Shown here: positions 1-13,000 of the stretch, piece by piece
Numbering within the stretch: the first letter of the stretch is position 1
Layout: each line of letters opens with the position of its first letter
Source: Diospyros lotus
Lineage: Eukaryota; Streptophyta; Magnoliopsida; Ericales; Ebenaceae
Length of the DNA stretch: 64,000 bases
Assembly (NCBI RefSeq): GCF_014633365.1
Contig: NC_068340.1
Coordinates: forward strand, 40,076,328 to 40,140,327
Direction: 5' to 3'
Notes under the pieces: model-generated
The model's database searches: none
Seen by the model: the letters and a program-made list of their open reading frames with translations, nothing else
Told to the model about the DNA's origin: nothing
Program-made: the position numbers and the translations under genes

Positions 1-1062
1 AATTAATTTTGATCAACTTTAACTTATGATGTGAGAGTTTTTTTGTAATAAAAATTTGGTCCCCTTTTAAGAATAAAGAAAAACTTATATGTAAGAAGTT
101 AAATTTAAAATGTTAATCTTATGTAATATATATATATATATATATAGTGGGATAATCATATAGAATAATTTTTGTGACTTGAAAGGATAGTTTACAGAAC
201 TATGGTATAAGTTTGTAATGCAAGTTTCAAAAAGCTATTGTAGGTGAAGTACAACAGTCCATCAATATACCAAAGTTTTATCAGAAACTCAAAACTGTTT
301 GTTTTTTTCTTTTCGGTAGTTGCACAGCACATAAGTATTCATAAAATTTCCTGCCAATTTGAGGAAGTCACTTTTTCATGTTTGATAGGCACAGAAATTG
401 TAGATCAATAACGCAGTGACTCTTGACCTGTAGACTATCTTGTTAAGGTTTTGGGAGGATTCCACATATTTGTAGCCACTTTCTTGACTAACTGGACATC
501 TTCCATCTTTCCTTATTTCCGTGTATATGATAAATAAAGCTGTAAAAGGATACGATCAAGTTCATTCTTCAAGGTATACCACGACATACTGACACATAGG
601 GGCTCCTATTGTAGGCACTGGTAAGGGATGCTTGAATTGTAGTTACTTCTAAACAGCAGCATCAGAGGGTGGACTTTTGCATTCCTTTGTCGTGGTTGAT
701 GTGTCTTGGAAACTCTAAAAATCATGAAATCTTACCACCAAAAAATCCTCAACAGTGTGGTGTCTTTCACCTGGAATTAGATAGAACTCTAACAGCCTCA
801 CCTTTTTCTTTCTTTCTTTGTGAAAAGAATTGATATCATAGAATTTTAAGCATCAGATGGATATGCTTAAGCTATGCATGTCCAACAACACAACACATGT
901 TATCTTCTTGATGATGTTTCATTCTGAGAAAGCTCTGTAAAACTTACACAATTTTTTTATTGACACTGAAATTTGTGAGACTGTCCTTTGGATTGCTAAT
1001 AGCATTTTATATTCCTTAATAATTATTTTACTTTTTTTTTTCCCTTTTCCTTTCTATAACAG
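1..1062 (+). other. Kinesin intron, 5' part outside the window
   Basis: No coding exon was recognised. The stretch is AT-rich with a (TA)n run near 127-147 and ends in a pyrimidine-rich tract and AG acceptor at 1061-1062, directly before the first visible kinesin exon. Confidence 0.6.
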
Positions 1063-4000
1063 CTTCAGGGGAAAAAAGAGATTGATGAGGTCAGGATGAA
1101 ACTACAAGAAAGTCATCGCCTGCATCAAAAGGCTGCGAATGAACTTGAGTTTATTAAATCAGAATACAAGGTTCTGTTAACAGAAAAGGTATAATTTGGG
1201 TACTTGCAATGTTGTGCTCGAATCTTCCCTACTTAATGTTGAGATCAACGTATTTTGAGCATATCTGTGATGAGTTTCTTGGAAATGCACTAAAACTGTT
1301 CTATTTCTTCCTTTATTTGCAATTTTAAAGGCAAAATTGATGGATGAACTCAATGCTGCAAGAAAAAACCTCCTAATTGAGGAAAAACAAAGGAAAGCTG
1401 TTGAATCCGAGCTACTTAAATTAAAGAAGCTAGCACCTGAAAATGAGGAGGACTTTGAGGCAAGTGGTTTGATATTCTGCTTTCACCATGTACGTAACAT
1501 CTTCTCAGGATTTACACCTTATGTTTAACAGGACAAGAGATCATATATGAAAGAGAATATATCTCAACCACTGAGTTCGCATAAATCAAACCAATCAAGG
1601 GAGACAATTTTGGGTCAGAGGGCCACGATTGCAAAGATTTGTGAAGAAGGCAAGAAATTTTACTTTATTTATCTTAACATTAATGCACTAATTCTGTGTT
1701 AGATTTAGGTGACCAAGAAATTATGGAGATTTTAACCAAGTCTTAGGCATGAAATCTTAAGTTACATTATTCGGTATAGGCATATCTAGAAAGAGCAAGA
1801 TTTATGCATGCACAGCAACATGATGTCAAGCCTTAATCCTGCTAGGTGGGGTCATCAAGATTGTGTACATAATTTATAATAATTGCAAGCATCACATTTT
1901 AGCCATTCACCCTCTCATGGGAACAGTTTTCTTATTCATGTAAATCTCAAACAACCCCTCCCCCCCCCCCTTCTCATTTCAGATGACTAACATAACTTAT
2001 GGTTCATGCTTCCAGTTGGGCTTGAAAAGATATTACAGTTGTTGGCATCTGGAGATATAGATGTTCAAATTCATGCTGTGAAGGTGGTTGCTAATCTTGC
2101 TGCTGAAGGTACATAAAAAAATTACTGTTCTTTGAGCTATATCCAAGTGTGAAAAACTTGTATTGCAAGCACGTGAAGTTGTGAACTGTAATTCTTTCAT
2201 AATTGTTGTGTGGATATTCAAACTAAGCAACCAATTTGGTTCTTGTGATTCCTTCTCAATTACTTCATAATGGCAACTGCATCTTCACGTATTTCCTATT
2301 TTGTTGTACAGTCAGTCTTAGAGATTCGTACTAGCATAATTTTGTTGGATTAAGGGTCTTCCTGTGCTTATCAGCTTAAAACATATATTGGTGTTCTACA
2401 TGTGGAAAAGGATAGCCATGGGGCAATGGTCACTAAGATAGCAATTGTCACTACTTTTGCATTATAAACATATGTCATCAATCATTATAGTCCATATCTT
2501 ACCTCAAAAATTTAATCAAGTTCCAAAATGTGAATTCTTTGTCTTCCTATTTTATGGTGATGAATGATGGCAGAGGAGGGACCTAATAGCAAAGTCGGGT
2601 TCTGTATCCATACAACTCTTACTCCTGGTCACAAAATTCCAATGTCAAGTCTTTGTAATGATACCCAAGGCTTCACAAAATTTTAGCTGCTGCATCAGAA
2701 GTTTGGATTATTGTGAAAATCAAATTCATATGAACTTGCTGAATTTTGTTAAGTATAGCAGAATTCTCAAAATCATGAAAATTTGATACAATACTCAAAG
2801 CAGTGCTTATTTCTCTTGCTAAACATTAAAAGCAGTAGAAATTGTGTTTTACTTCTTTCTGTGTTTTATTTCCGATGTTATTGTGATTTAGAGGAACATC
2901 TTTCTTCTATGTATTGTCACGAAATGATCCGTTACTCTAGCATCTATTACCGTTGCATTTTAAATTTCTGCATTTATCTCATTTCGGCAGTAGTTGGTAT
3001 GTTGGAAACTGCCATTTGATATTTAGGTATTAGCCGAATTAGAGTAATGATCGGCCAGGTGGAAACAAGACAAAAAGGAATATAGTTTGTTAGAATTATA
3101 CCAGGTGTGGGCCCACCTCTGACAGGGGAATATCCCCTCCAAACGGCCTATATATATCTGCACACCTCCATCATGAGGAGGCATGAATAAGAATACTAGC
3201 TTTCTGTTTTCCTTCCTACCTTATACTCTCTCTCTAATTCCTTCCCTCTCTACTTTTCTCTATTCTACTCTCTGAAACCTTCCCACATTCCTACCAAAAT
3301 AGAAGTAATTCCAATTGCAAGAGCGAGGTCGTGACAACTTGGTATCAGAGTAGAGATTCTCAGCCAGGGGCTTGGTGACTGAGAAACAATAGTGGAAGGG
3401 ACTCGTATGAAGGACATGGAGACGCGGCTCTAGCAGTCGGGATCGGTAGTGACCGAATTCTAGAACAAAATGGATAGGACGGAGTTGGAGGCTAGCCGCA
3501 ACCACGAAGCATTGATTGCCATGGACCGAAAGATGGAAGACTCCATGGAGGGACTCGAAAGGAGATTGGAAGGGTTGGTCGCTCGGGTGCGAGAAGAACT
3601 GGGAGCTCAAATCCAGTAGTTCATGATGATGTTTACCTAGCAAAACCAGGTCAGATTAACTCCATATTTTCCACATAGGGAGGAGAATGAACCCCTCCTA
3701 TAAAGAGTTATGATTAACCGAGAAGAAGGAGGACAGGAAGAAATAGAAGGGATAGGAGGAAGGGGAGGAGAAGAACAGAACAACCACCCTCTGGGATTCC
3801 CTATGCCTCGGATGGAAATCCCAGTATTTGAAGGGATTCATCCTCGTTGGTGGTTGAGGAAGTGTGAGAGATTGTTCGAATGGTACAACGTACCGAGAAT
3901 GCAGAGGGTAAGTTTGGCCACTGCATACTTTAATGAGGTGGTAGACGCATGGTTTCAGGGATGTTTAAGGTTAAGGAGAGAATACACCTGGGAGGAATTC

Positions 4001-7000
4001 TCTGAGAAGTTATGTGAACGTTTTGGGGGGAGAAGTATGGCAGACGCCATCGAAGAATTCAATAAGCTAAGGCAGACTAGGAGTGTGGGATCCTATCTGA
4101 GGAGGTTTGAAGAGCTTAGGTCGTATATGGTTAGTCGTAACCATCATCACTCAGAGGCTTATTTCGTATCAAGCTTTATGAGTGGGCTGAGTGAAGAACT
4201 CAGACCAATGGTAAAAATGATGAAGCCTCAGACAGTCGAGCAAGCTTTAGAGAGTGCTCGCTTGCAAGAAATGATGGTGGAGGCCTTAATCAAGAAGCAA
4301 AGACAACTACCCTAGGGGAATGAACATGGGAACGTCTAGTGTGGGGGCAAGGGGTCACACCCGTGATGCTACCAAAGGAAGCACTGGAGGGAAGCCATTT
4401 ACGGGAATGAGCTCCATCCCCTATGGGGAACAGTTATGAGAGCAAAGAAGAATGACTGGCCTATGCTTTAAATGTGAGGATAGATACCACTTGGGTCATT
4501 AGTGCAGGAGGTAGATCTTGTTGTTGGAAGGAGAGGACGAAGGGGAGTAGGATGAGGCTAGAGAAGAACGTGTAGTAGAGGGTGAAGAAGAAGACAACGG
4601 AGAGATATCCATACACACCCTAAAGGGAGTGGCTAACAACAAGATCATCAAGGTAGGAGGCTAAACTAAGGATTGCAATCTCATGATTTTAATAGATAGC
4701 GGGTGCACCCATAGCTTTCTTGATGAAAGCATGGCTAAGAAATTGAAGTGCCTGCTCACGGGAACCCTTCCCCTGAGCTTGACAGTAGCTAAAGGCCAAA
4801 GGGTGTTAAGTAATTACGCCTGCAATGGCTTCTGTTGGGAGATGCAGGGGGAGAAGTTTGAAACCAACCTGAGATTGCTACAGCTGGGAGGGTGCCATGT
4901 GGTCCTAGGAGTGGACTGGATGAAAGGGGTGAGCCCCATCAGCTTCGATTTCAATAGGATGGAGGTTTTCCTTTGAGAAAGATGGTAAGAGGATGACACT
5001 ATCCGGGGAAAATGAGATGGGAGCTTGTAAAATGATATCAGGGAGGAGGCTACAAAGAGTGTTGAAGGGCAAGTGGAGTCGGATAGCTCACCTCTTCTCA
5101 GTGGTGGCAGCAGAAGGAGATCAAGAAGGGCCAGCAATGCAGGGGGAAATGGGGTTGACAGTAAGCACACCCCAAGGAATGCAAGACCAGGTATGCCATT
5201 CTGATTCCCTTAATAAACTGTTGGTGGATTACAAGGATCTCTTCATGGAACCCCAAACCTTACTCCCTACCGGAATGTTCGACCATAATATCAACCTCAA
5301 ACCAGGTGTAGAACCAGTCAATATTAGAGCATACCGATATCCTCCCAACCAAAAGAATGAAATTGAGAAAATGGTCAGAACCATGCTCGAACAATCCCTT
5401 ATTAGACCCTGCCAAAGCCCATTTGCTTCTCCCGTCCTTTTAGTCAAAAAGAAGGATGGAACATGGCGGTTTTGTGTCGATTATCGGCAACTAAATGCCA
5501 TGACTATTAAGGACAAATTCCCCATATCCTTGGTGGAGGATCTATTAGATGAACTTATCCATGCAAAATTCTTTTCTAAGCTGGACCTAAAGGTGGGATA
5601 CCATCAAATTAGGATGAAAATTGAAGACATACCAAAAACCGCCTTCAAAACCCACCATGGACATTTTGAATTCCTAGTGATGCCCTTCGGGCTCACCAAT
5701 GCCCTGGCAACCTTCCAATCCCTCATGAACAGAATTTTTGAACCTTATTTCCGCAAATTCATATTGGTATTCTTTGATGACATACTTGTTTACAACCCTT
5801 CATTCGATCAACACCTAGCCCACCTCAAGCTTACCCTTGAAATCCTAAGAAACCACTAGCTTTTTATTAAGGAGTCCAAATGTGCTTTTGCCCAAAGGCA
5901 GGTGGAGTACCTCAAGCACATCATATCAGATGGTAGGGTTAGTACTGATCCAAGGAAGGTGGAAACAATGGTGTCCTGGTTGAGACCCACTATTGTGAAG
6001 GCTTTGAGGGGATTTCTAGGGCTAACAGGGTATTATCGCCGGTTTGTGCAAAACTATGGAGTTATCAGCAAACCATTGACCAATTTGCTGAAGAAGGGAG
6101 GTTTCAATTGGGGACTGGGAGCAGATGAAGCCTTCGAGAATCTTAAAGGGGCTATGAGCAGAGTGCCCGTGTTGGGGCTCCCAGATTTTGATAAGCCTTT
6201 CACTTTAGAAACTGATGCTAGTGGAATCGGGGTAAGGGCAGTGCTAGCTCAAGAGGGGAGACCGCTAGCCTTCTTGAGCCAAGTATTGAGTCCAAAATAC
6301 TTAGGACTCAGCATCTACGAAAAAGAACTCTTAGTTGTACTTATGGCTGTAGACCGTTGGAGACAGTACTTGGAGGGAAATAGGTTCATCATAAAAACGG
6401 ACCACGAGAGCTTAAAATTCCTATTGCAACAGAAACTCCAAACATAGCTACAGAGGAAAGGGATGACTAAGTTGATGGGTTTGGATTACAGAATCAATAT
6501 CGGAAAGGGAAAGGAAAACAAAGTAGCCGATGCACTGTCCAGATGTCATGAGGAGGGAGACCTAACAACTATGACCACCATGGTACCCGAATGGTATCAA
6601 GAAGTTATTGACAGTTACGAAGGAGGCAGCAGAATTAAGGGGGTGATCGAAAAATTGACAATGGGAGCTCAGGAGACGGAAGGTTACACACTAAATCAAG
6701 GATTGCTGAGGTTTTGTGGAAGGATTGTGATTGGGGAGGATCCAAGGATTAAGGAAAGGATTTTTCAAGCCTTGAATGAGTCCTTGTTAGGAGGGCACTC
6801 AGGAGAGCAAAACACTTATCTTCGGGTTAAGCAGGTGTTCCAGTGGCCGAAAATGAAGGCAGAGATTAAAGAGCTAGTGCGAAGGTGCGACACATGTAAG
6901 AGATGTAAGTCGGAGACAGTGGCCTACCCTGGGTTACTACAGCCTCTGCCCATCCCAGACTAGGCTTGGTCTAGCATCTCAATGGACTTTGTGGAGGGAC

Positions 7001-10000
7001 TTCCCCGATCGGAAGGTAAGGACAACATCTTGGTTGTAGTTGACCGGTTGACTAAATTTGCCCATTTCATCGGGCTAACCCATCCTTACATGGCTCAAGA
7101 TGTAGCTAGGATTTTCTTAGACAGGGTGATTAAATTGCATGGGGCTCCTAAGACTATAATCTCTGACAGGGATAAGATTTTTACTAGCTTGATGTGGCAA
7201 GAGCTAATGAAGTCTCTGGGGACAAAACTAAAATTGTCCACTGCCTATCACCCTCAATCCGACGGGCAGATCAAGAGGGTGAACCAGAGCCTTGAAACAT
7301 ACTTGAGATGTGTCTGCTTGTTGCAACCTAAGGAGTGGCATAAGTGGTTGTCCTTAGTTCAGTGGTGGTATAACACTAGCCACCATTCGTTGATTAAGAT
7401 GTCCCCTTTTGAGGCCTTATTCGGGTATAAACCACCTCTTTTGCCAGTAGTAGGAGGAGGCTCTAATGTGGCTTCAGTTGGGGAATATTTACAGCGAAAG
7501 AGGGAGATAACACGGTAGTTGAAGCAGGAGCTAGCCTCGGTCCAAAATCGCATGAAGCAGAATGCTGATCGAAAGAGGAGCGAAAGGGAGTTGAGACAGG
7601 GGATCAAGTGTATCTCAGATTGAGGTATAACCACTTAAAGTCAATTTCTCGAGAAAATGTCACTAAGCTTAGCCCCAAGTATTATGGACCATTCCCTATT
7701 GAGGCCAAAATAGGGAAGGTGGCCTACCGGTTGAAGCTTCTCCCAGGGTCACAAATTCACCCCATTTTCCATGTCTCACTCCTAAAGAAGTCGGTGGGGG
7801 CTCAACCAACGAATTTGGTATTACCAGCTCTCCCCAAGGAAATCAGTGCAAGGATCGAGCCAGAGGTTGTTATCGATAGGTGGGTAATATATAGACACGG
7901 AGCTCCACTTATCCAAGTATTGGTCAAATGGCGAGGCAACATTTCGGAAGACAACACATGGGAATACCTTCCGGAATTCCTCAAGCAGTTCCCACAAGCG
8001 ACCAACCTCCTTAGCATTTCTTGAGGACAAGAAATGGCTAACGGAGGGGGAGTTGTCATGAAATGATCCGTTACTCCAGCATCTATTACTGTTGCATTTT
8101 AAATTTCTGCATTTATCTTATTTTGGCAGTAGTTGGTATGTTGGAAACTGCCATTTGATATTTAGGTATTAGCCGAATTAGAGTAATGATTGGCCAGGTG
8201 GAAAGAAGACAAAAAGACCTGGAAAGAAGACAAAAAGGAATATAGTTTGTTAGAATTGTACCAGGTGTGGGCCCATCTCTGACTGGGGAATATCCCCTCC
8301 AAACGGCCTATATATATCTGCACCCCTCCATCGTGAGGAGGCATGAATGAGAATACCAGCTTTCTGTTTTCCTTCCTACCTTATACTCTCTCTCTAATTC
8401 CTTTCCTCTTTACTTTTCTCTATTCTACTCTCTGAAACCTTCCCACATTCCTACCGAAATAGAAGTAATTCCAATTGCAAGAGCAAGGTCGTGACATGTA
8501 TCACCTTTGTGGTTGTTAATGGAAGAAAATGAATATTACAGCATGCCTAGCATGAACAAACATATCCCCCCCCCCCCCCCCGTCCCCAATGAATAAATAA
8601 AAACATCGTAAAAGTTGCAACTGTTAAGCTGTTTGTTCGAGTCCAAATCCTTTTTCCATAAGGTGCTTGTATCTTTCTTATGTGGGAAAGACCATGCAGC
8701 CTTTTTCTGTTTTCATGTGGCTTGAATAAAAGAATTAAACAGTCACAAGACTTCACATTTTGTGGGGCCGGGGAAGGGTCTATCTGTATGGAGTCTTCCC
8801 CATGCTTTTATTTGTTTATTTATTTTTGAAAAGAGCCTGTTTTCTCAACTCAAACCTATGACCTTTTGGTCACAAATGAGCAACCTTACCATTCTGCCAC
8901 CATAGTTTGCCCTCTCTGCGGTGTAAAATATTATCCATAAAAAAATTTAATGGCTATAAGAGGCTATGTTTGGAAAAATACTATTTTGAAAGGGAATTTA
9001 CTGCTCTAGTGACTACATGAAGTGTATATTGGATATGTGAAAATCTCAGCAAAATTTCTGTCCTTTTTTCTTTTTCTTTTTCAGATATCAACCAGACAAA
9101 GATTGTGGAGGAAGGTGGTCTAGATGCACTGCTCATGCTGCTAAGATCATCACAAAATACAACCATACTTAGGGTGGCATCTGGTGCAATTGCCAATTTG
9201 GCAATGAATGGTACTACTGGATCTTCAGATTAACTCCTCTTATTATCCTTTATTCACAATTAAGAATGTATATCCAATGAGGGGTTCTTTCCTTTTAACT
9301 TTTTCTTATTCATATTACACCATGATTTACATTTTTCTAAAATTTAATTAGTATACTGATATAAATGAACACAGAATGTTGTGTTCTTAGGGAATTCCGG
9401 GCATAAAGAATCATTTGATGGCTGATGCTGACACACTTCCTTTAGTCTCATCACATACATAACATTTATGTAAAGTCCATTATTGCCAAATAACACCTTC
9501 TGTTCATAGAGGGATGAGGCCTGGTGCATTATTGTAGTAGTAGTTGTTGTTGTAATTAATTTAGTTCCTGTTTGCCAGTACTTTTAAATGTATGTATCTC
9601 TGGTTAAGGCACTTGTTTACAAGATTCCAGTAAAAAGTTGTTCCCTTAGTATTCTTATTACTGGATTTGATACACATGATGCTATTTTTTGTTCATTTTC
9701 TTATTAGTGCTGCATAACTGCCTTGATCCCCATTATATTTCAGGCACTTCTGCTTGCTGGGTTTCAAATTTGACATTTTAATTCATCAAATTATCTCTAC
9801 ATCCATGCACATCTACTTATCACAACAAGGCTTACTCTTTATTAAATGATTTAGATGCTGGAATGTGCCTTGTTGCTGCATTTGAAAATGCTCTATAACC
9901 TCACAGAAATTTTTTTGTTCACCAATACAGCCAAGAATGTCTGCACGTTATTAGAATTGTCTTTGAGATTTCTTTGAAGTGTATCATTTCTATCTCTGCA

Positions 10001-13000
10001 GAGATGAATCAATTCTTAATAATGAGCAAAGGAGGTGCTCAGTTGTTGGCAAATATTGCATCAAGAACAGATGATCCCCAAACTTTAAGAATGGTAGCTG
10101 GAGCCATTGCAAATTTGTGTGGAAATGGTAATCTCAAAGGTGTTCTGAAAAATCTACAGTTTTGTCTAGCATCATGTTGTCATCTACAGTTTCACTTGCA
10201 TATTCAAGGACAGATTTAGATACCTATGTACTTTAGTCTATTTCATCGCTAATGCTGGAATATAAATTTGAAAACTAACAACAGCCTCACATTGAGAACA
10301 TTATTGAGACACTTCTGATAATATTCTGGATAAAGAATGTACTTGTTGGTTAGCCATTGCAAATTTGAATGGACATGCTAAGCTTTTGGTGATTTAGCAA
10401 AATCTATAGTTACTTCAAGCATTTTTGTCACCATCTTCTGCTTGGATTGCATTTCAAAAGGGTGGGTTCATAAATACTTCAATCAATCTCTTTACTGAAC
10501 TTTATGAATGGTAGCTGGAGCTATTGCCAATTTGTCTAGCAATGGTAAGTTCAGGTGATTCTGCAATATCTACTGTTATCTTGTGAAGCTTCATCGTGTT
10601 ATTTCTGCTGCTTAAATTACATCATCAAGGGGTTTGGATTCCTGTTTGTTGAGCTCACTTGTACAACAACAATCAATATTGCAAAATTTGTGGAACATTT
10701 TAGTGTTATTCAATGGAAAATAAATTTGAAAACATGAAAACTTGTTATTGCCTCTCATATTGAGAAAGTTATTACACTTGCTCCTCTGATCTAGAGTTCC
10801 AGATAAAGGGACCTATTTCTTGAGCTTTTCATGAGCAGTAGAGAAGCTATACTATATGGAAGAGTATTTTATATTAAAGAGAGCTATTTGTTGTATAACA
10901 GAGAAGTTGCATGCATCTTTGAGAGAAGATGGAGCTGTAAAGGCACTCTTGGGAATTGTTCAATCGGGGAATAGTGATGTCATTGCACAGGTTGCAAGAG
11001 GAATAGCCAACTTTGCAAAGTGTGAATCGCGAGGAATTATCCAAGGTATGCAGAGTTATATCTTAATATGCTTGCAGTTAGAATCATTTGTTTTCTCTAA
11101 ACATGTAATACTTTTCCACAGCAGGACATAGAAGAGGCCGTTCAGTTCTAGTGGAAGATGGCATGCTTACGTGGTTGATTGCAAACTCTAATACTGCTTC
11201 AGCTTCAAGTCGACGCCATATTGAGCTTGCTCTTTGCCATTTAGCACAAAACGGTAAGCTACTTGTACATGAGATATATATATATATATATCATATGAAC
11301 TGATTAAGAATTCTGTAAAACAGTCTTGGACCGGGGGACAATTTTCCAATCAATAGTGGGGAACTTGAAATGTTAGTATGAAACATACAAAGACTGAACA
11401 AAATCCTGTTATGCCAAAAAAGGAGGATGTAACTGATCATTGGTCAACTTAAAAAGTTAATTGGACTAAAAATGGTGCAATTCTCAGTACGTGCATATAA
11501 ATTTGTTAATCAACCTGTAAAGAAGAAAAAGATAATGTTAAAATGATTGGCCCATGCATTTTTAATGACAGGATCGTATGAGAGATCATATTAATGGCAG
11601 CTTGTTCATTCCAAATTAATTACGTCAGGTGTTTTTAGAATTGCTTCTCCTTATAAAAGAGATGATAAATGCAGTGCCATTCTGACTAACATCTTGAAAA
11701 TAGTATCTATACTTAGCCGAAGGAAAAAAAAAAAGTTATCTACAAGGATCTTGGGCTTTTTGTAGTGATATTATTCTGTGCTTTTTGGGGATGAATTGAT
11801 GGTATTTCTTTGGATATTTAACAACCTGGTCTCAACTTATCACTGCTTTGTTCCACGAATTACTGAGGCTAGATCACTGTTTATATCAAGATGCATGATT
11901 ATTTTGCTGGAGACCCAACAATTGTGTAATCCTAACCCGTGAACCTCAAGAACCCCTTGTTTTGTGGTTTATATCTACATTGGTTGGACACTTCTAAATG
12001 AGAAGTACATCTCAGTCAGACAAGTACTGAAATCTGGCATCCTTCTACAAAGATCTTTTTCCTTTTTCTGTCTAAATTTTTATGAAAAACTGTGTTTTGT
12101 TGGATATAATTTTTCGATTTATACTTTCTTCCATGAATAAAAATCTCACTTTATTTTCATTTTTCAGGTTCTTCTCTAATCTTATCGTCTTAATTCAAAA
12201 TTTCAATATGGAAACAATTTTCTAAAATAGGAAGTTTATTTTCTTAAACAATTCCATTTTATTTATTTGTAATCGTTAGCTTTTGAAATATTTTCTAGAA
12301 CTCTTCTCATTTCTTTTCCTTGTAATTTAGGGAAGCCATTCTTCTGTCAGTTTTATTCCAAAACAATTTTACGGTGATTTCTTTTCCTCAGCCACCAGTT
12401 AAGCCTTTTATAATCTCAACCAAACATAAGGTATCATGCTTCCCTTCATAATCTCAATCAGAGATATGTAATGTGCTCAATAGGCTTTTCCAAATCCCCC
12501 AGAGCGCCACCAATTGGTCTAACAGCCCTAGCAGTTGTTCATCCATCCACTTCCAAGTGGAGATTAAATTTGTTGGCTTCCACTAGCTCAATTGGTGCAA
12601 CTGAGGCTGCTTCTGCATTTTAGCATGACTGAGCTCAATGTTGTATTCCCTGAATCCAGATTAACATATTATAGAAATTAGTCCTCAAGTCTAGCTGTCT
12701 TCTTTTCTTAGATAAGATACTACGAATGCAATTGTTGCATCGTTAACCCAATTTCTGCCTTTTCCTATATATGTATGTATGTATGTATGTGAGATACGAT
12801 TCACTTATTCTACTATCCACAAATTCGTGAAGGGATCTTACAAGAAAATGCTCTATACTATTCCTTGGGTAATAGGACTTGATGTCAGATACTGAGCTTG
12901 GCGTTATAGTTCTTTTAGTGTTCTCTGTCCATTTCATTATCTTAATCTGCCTCTTTTCCAGTATGCGTTGTGATGTTTTAATGCTTACAAATTTTGAATG

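Larger units (their letters stand above)
2915..8496 (+). mobile_element. Ty3/gypsy chromovirus LTR retrotransposon (element A), degenerate
   Basis: A full-length LTR element in kinesin intron 2109-9084, same orientation as the gene. It is bounded by a perfect 5-bp target duplication tgtat (2910-2914 and 8497-8501). LTRs are 2915-3336 and 8054-8496, with the terminal inverted repeat TGTCAC/GTGACA (the 3' LTR start has mutated to TGTCAT). A primer-binding site matching initiator Met-tRNA lies at about 3340-3351 and a purine tract at about 8041-8053. Inside are gag, protease, reverse transcriptase, RNase H, integrase and a C-terminal chromodomain, the chromovirus order. Many TAG stops and at least two frameshifts make it non-autonomous. 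I count 18 substitutions between LTRs over about 420 bp, 15 of them transitions, so it is clearly older than element B2. Confidence 0.95.

Noticed and set aside
2033..2230. Minus-strand ORF overlapping a kinesin exon
   Set aside because: Shadow of the real exon 2016-2108 on the plus strand.
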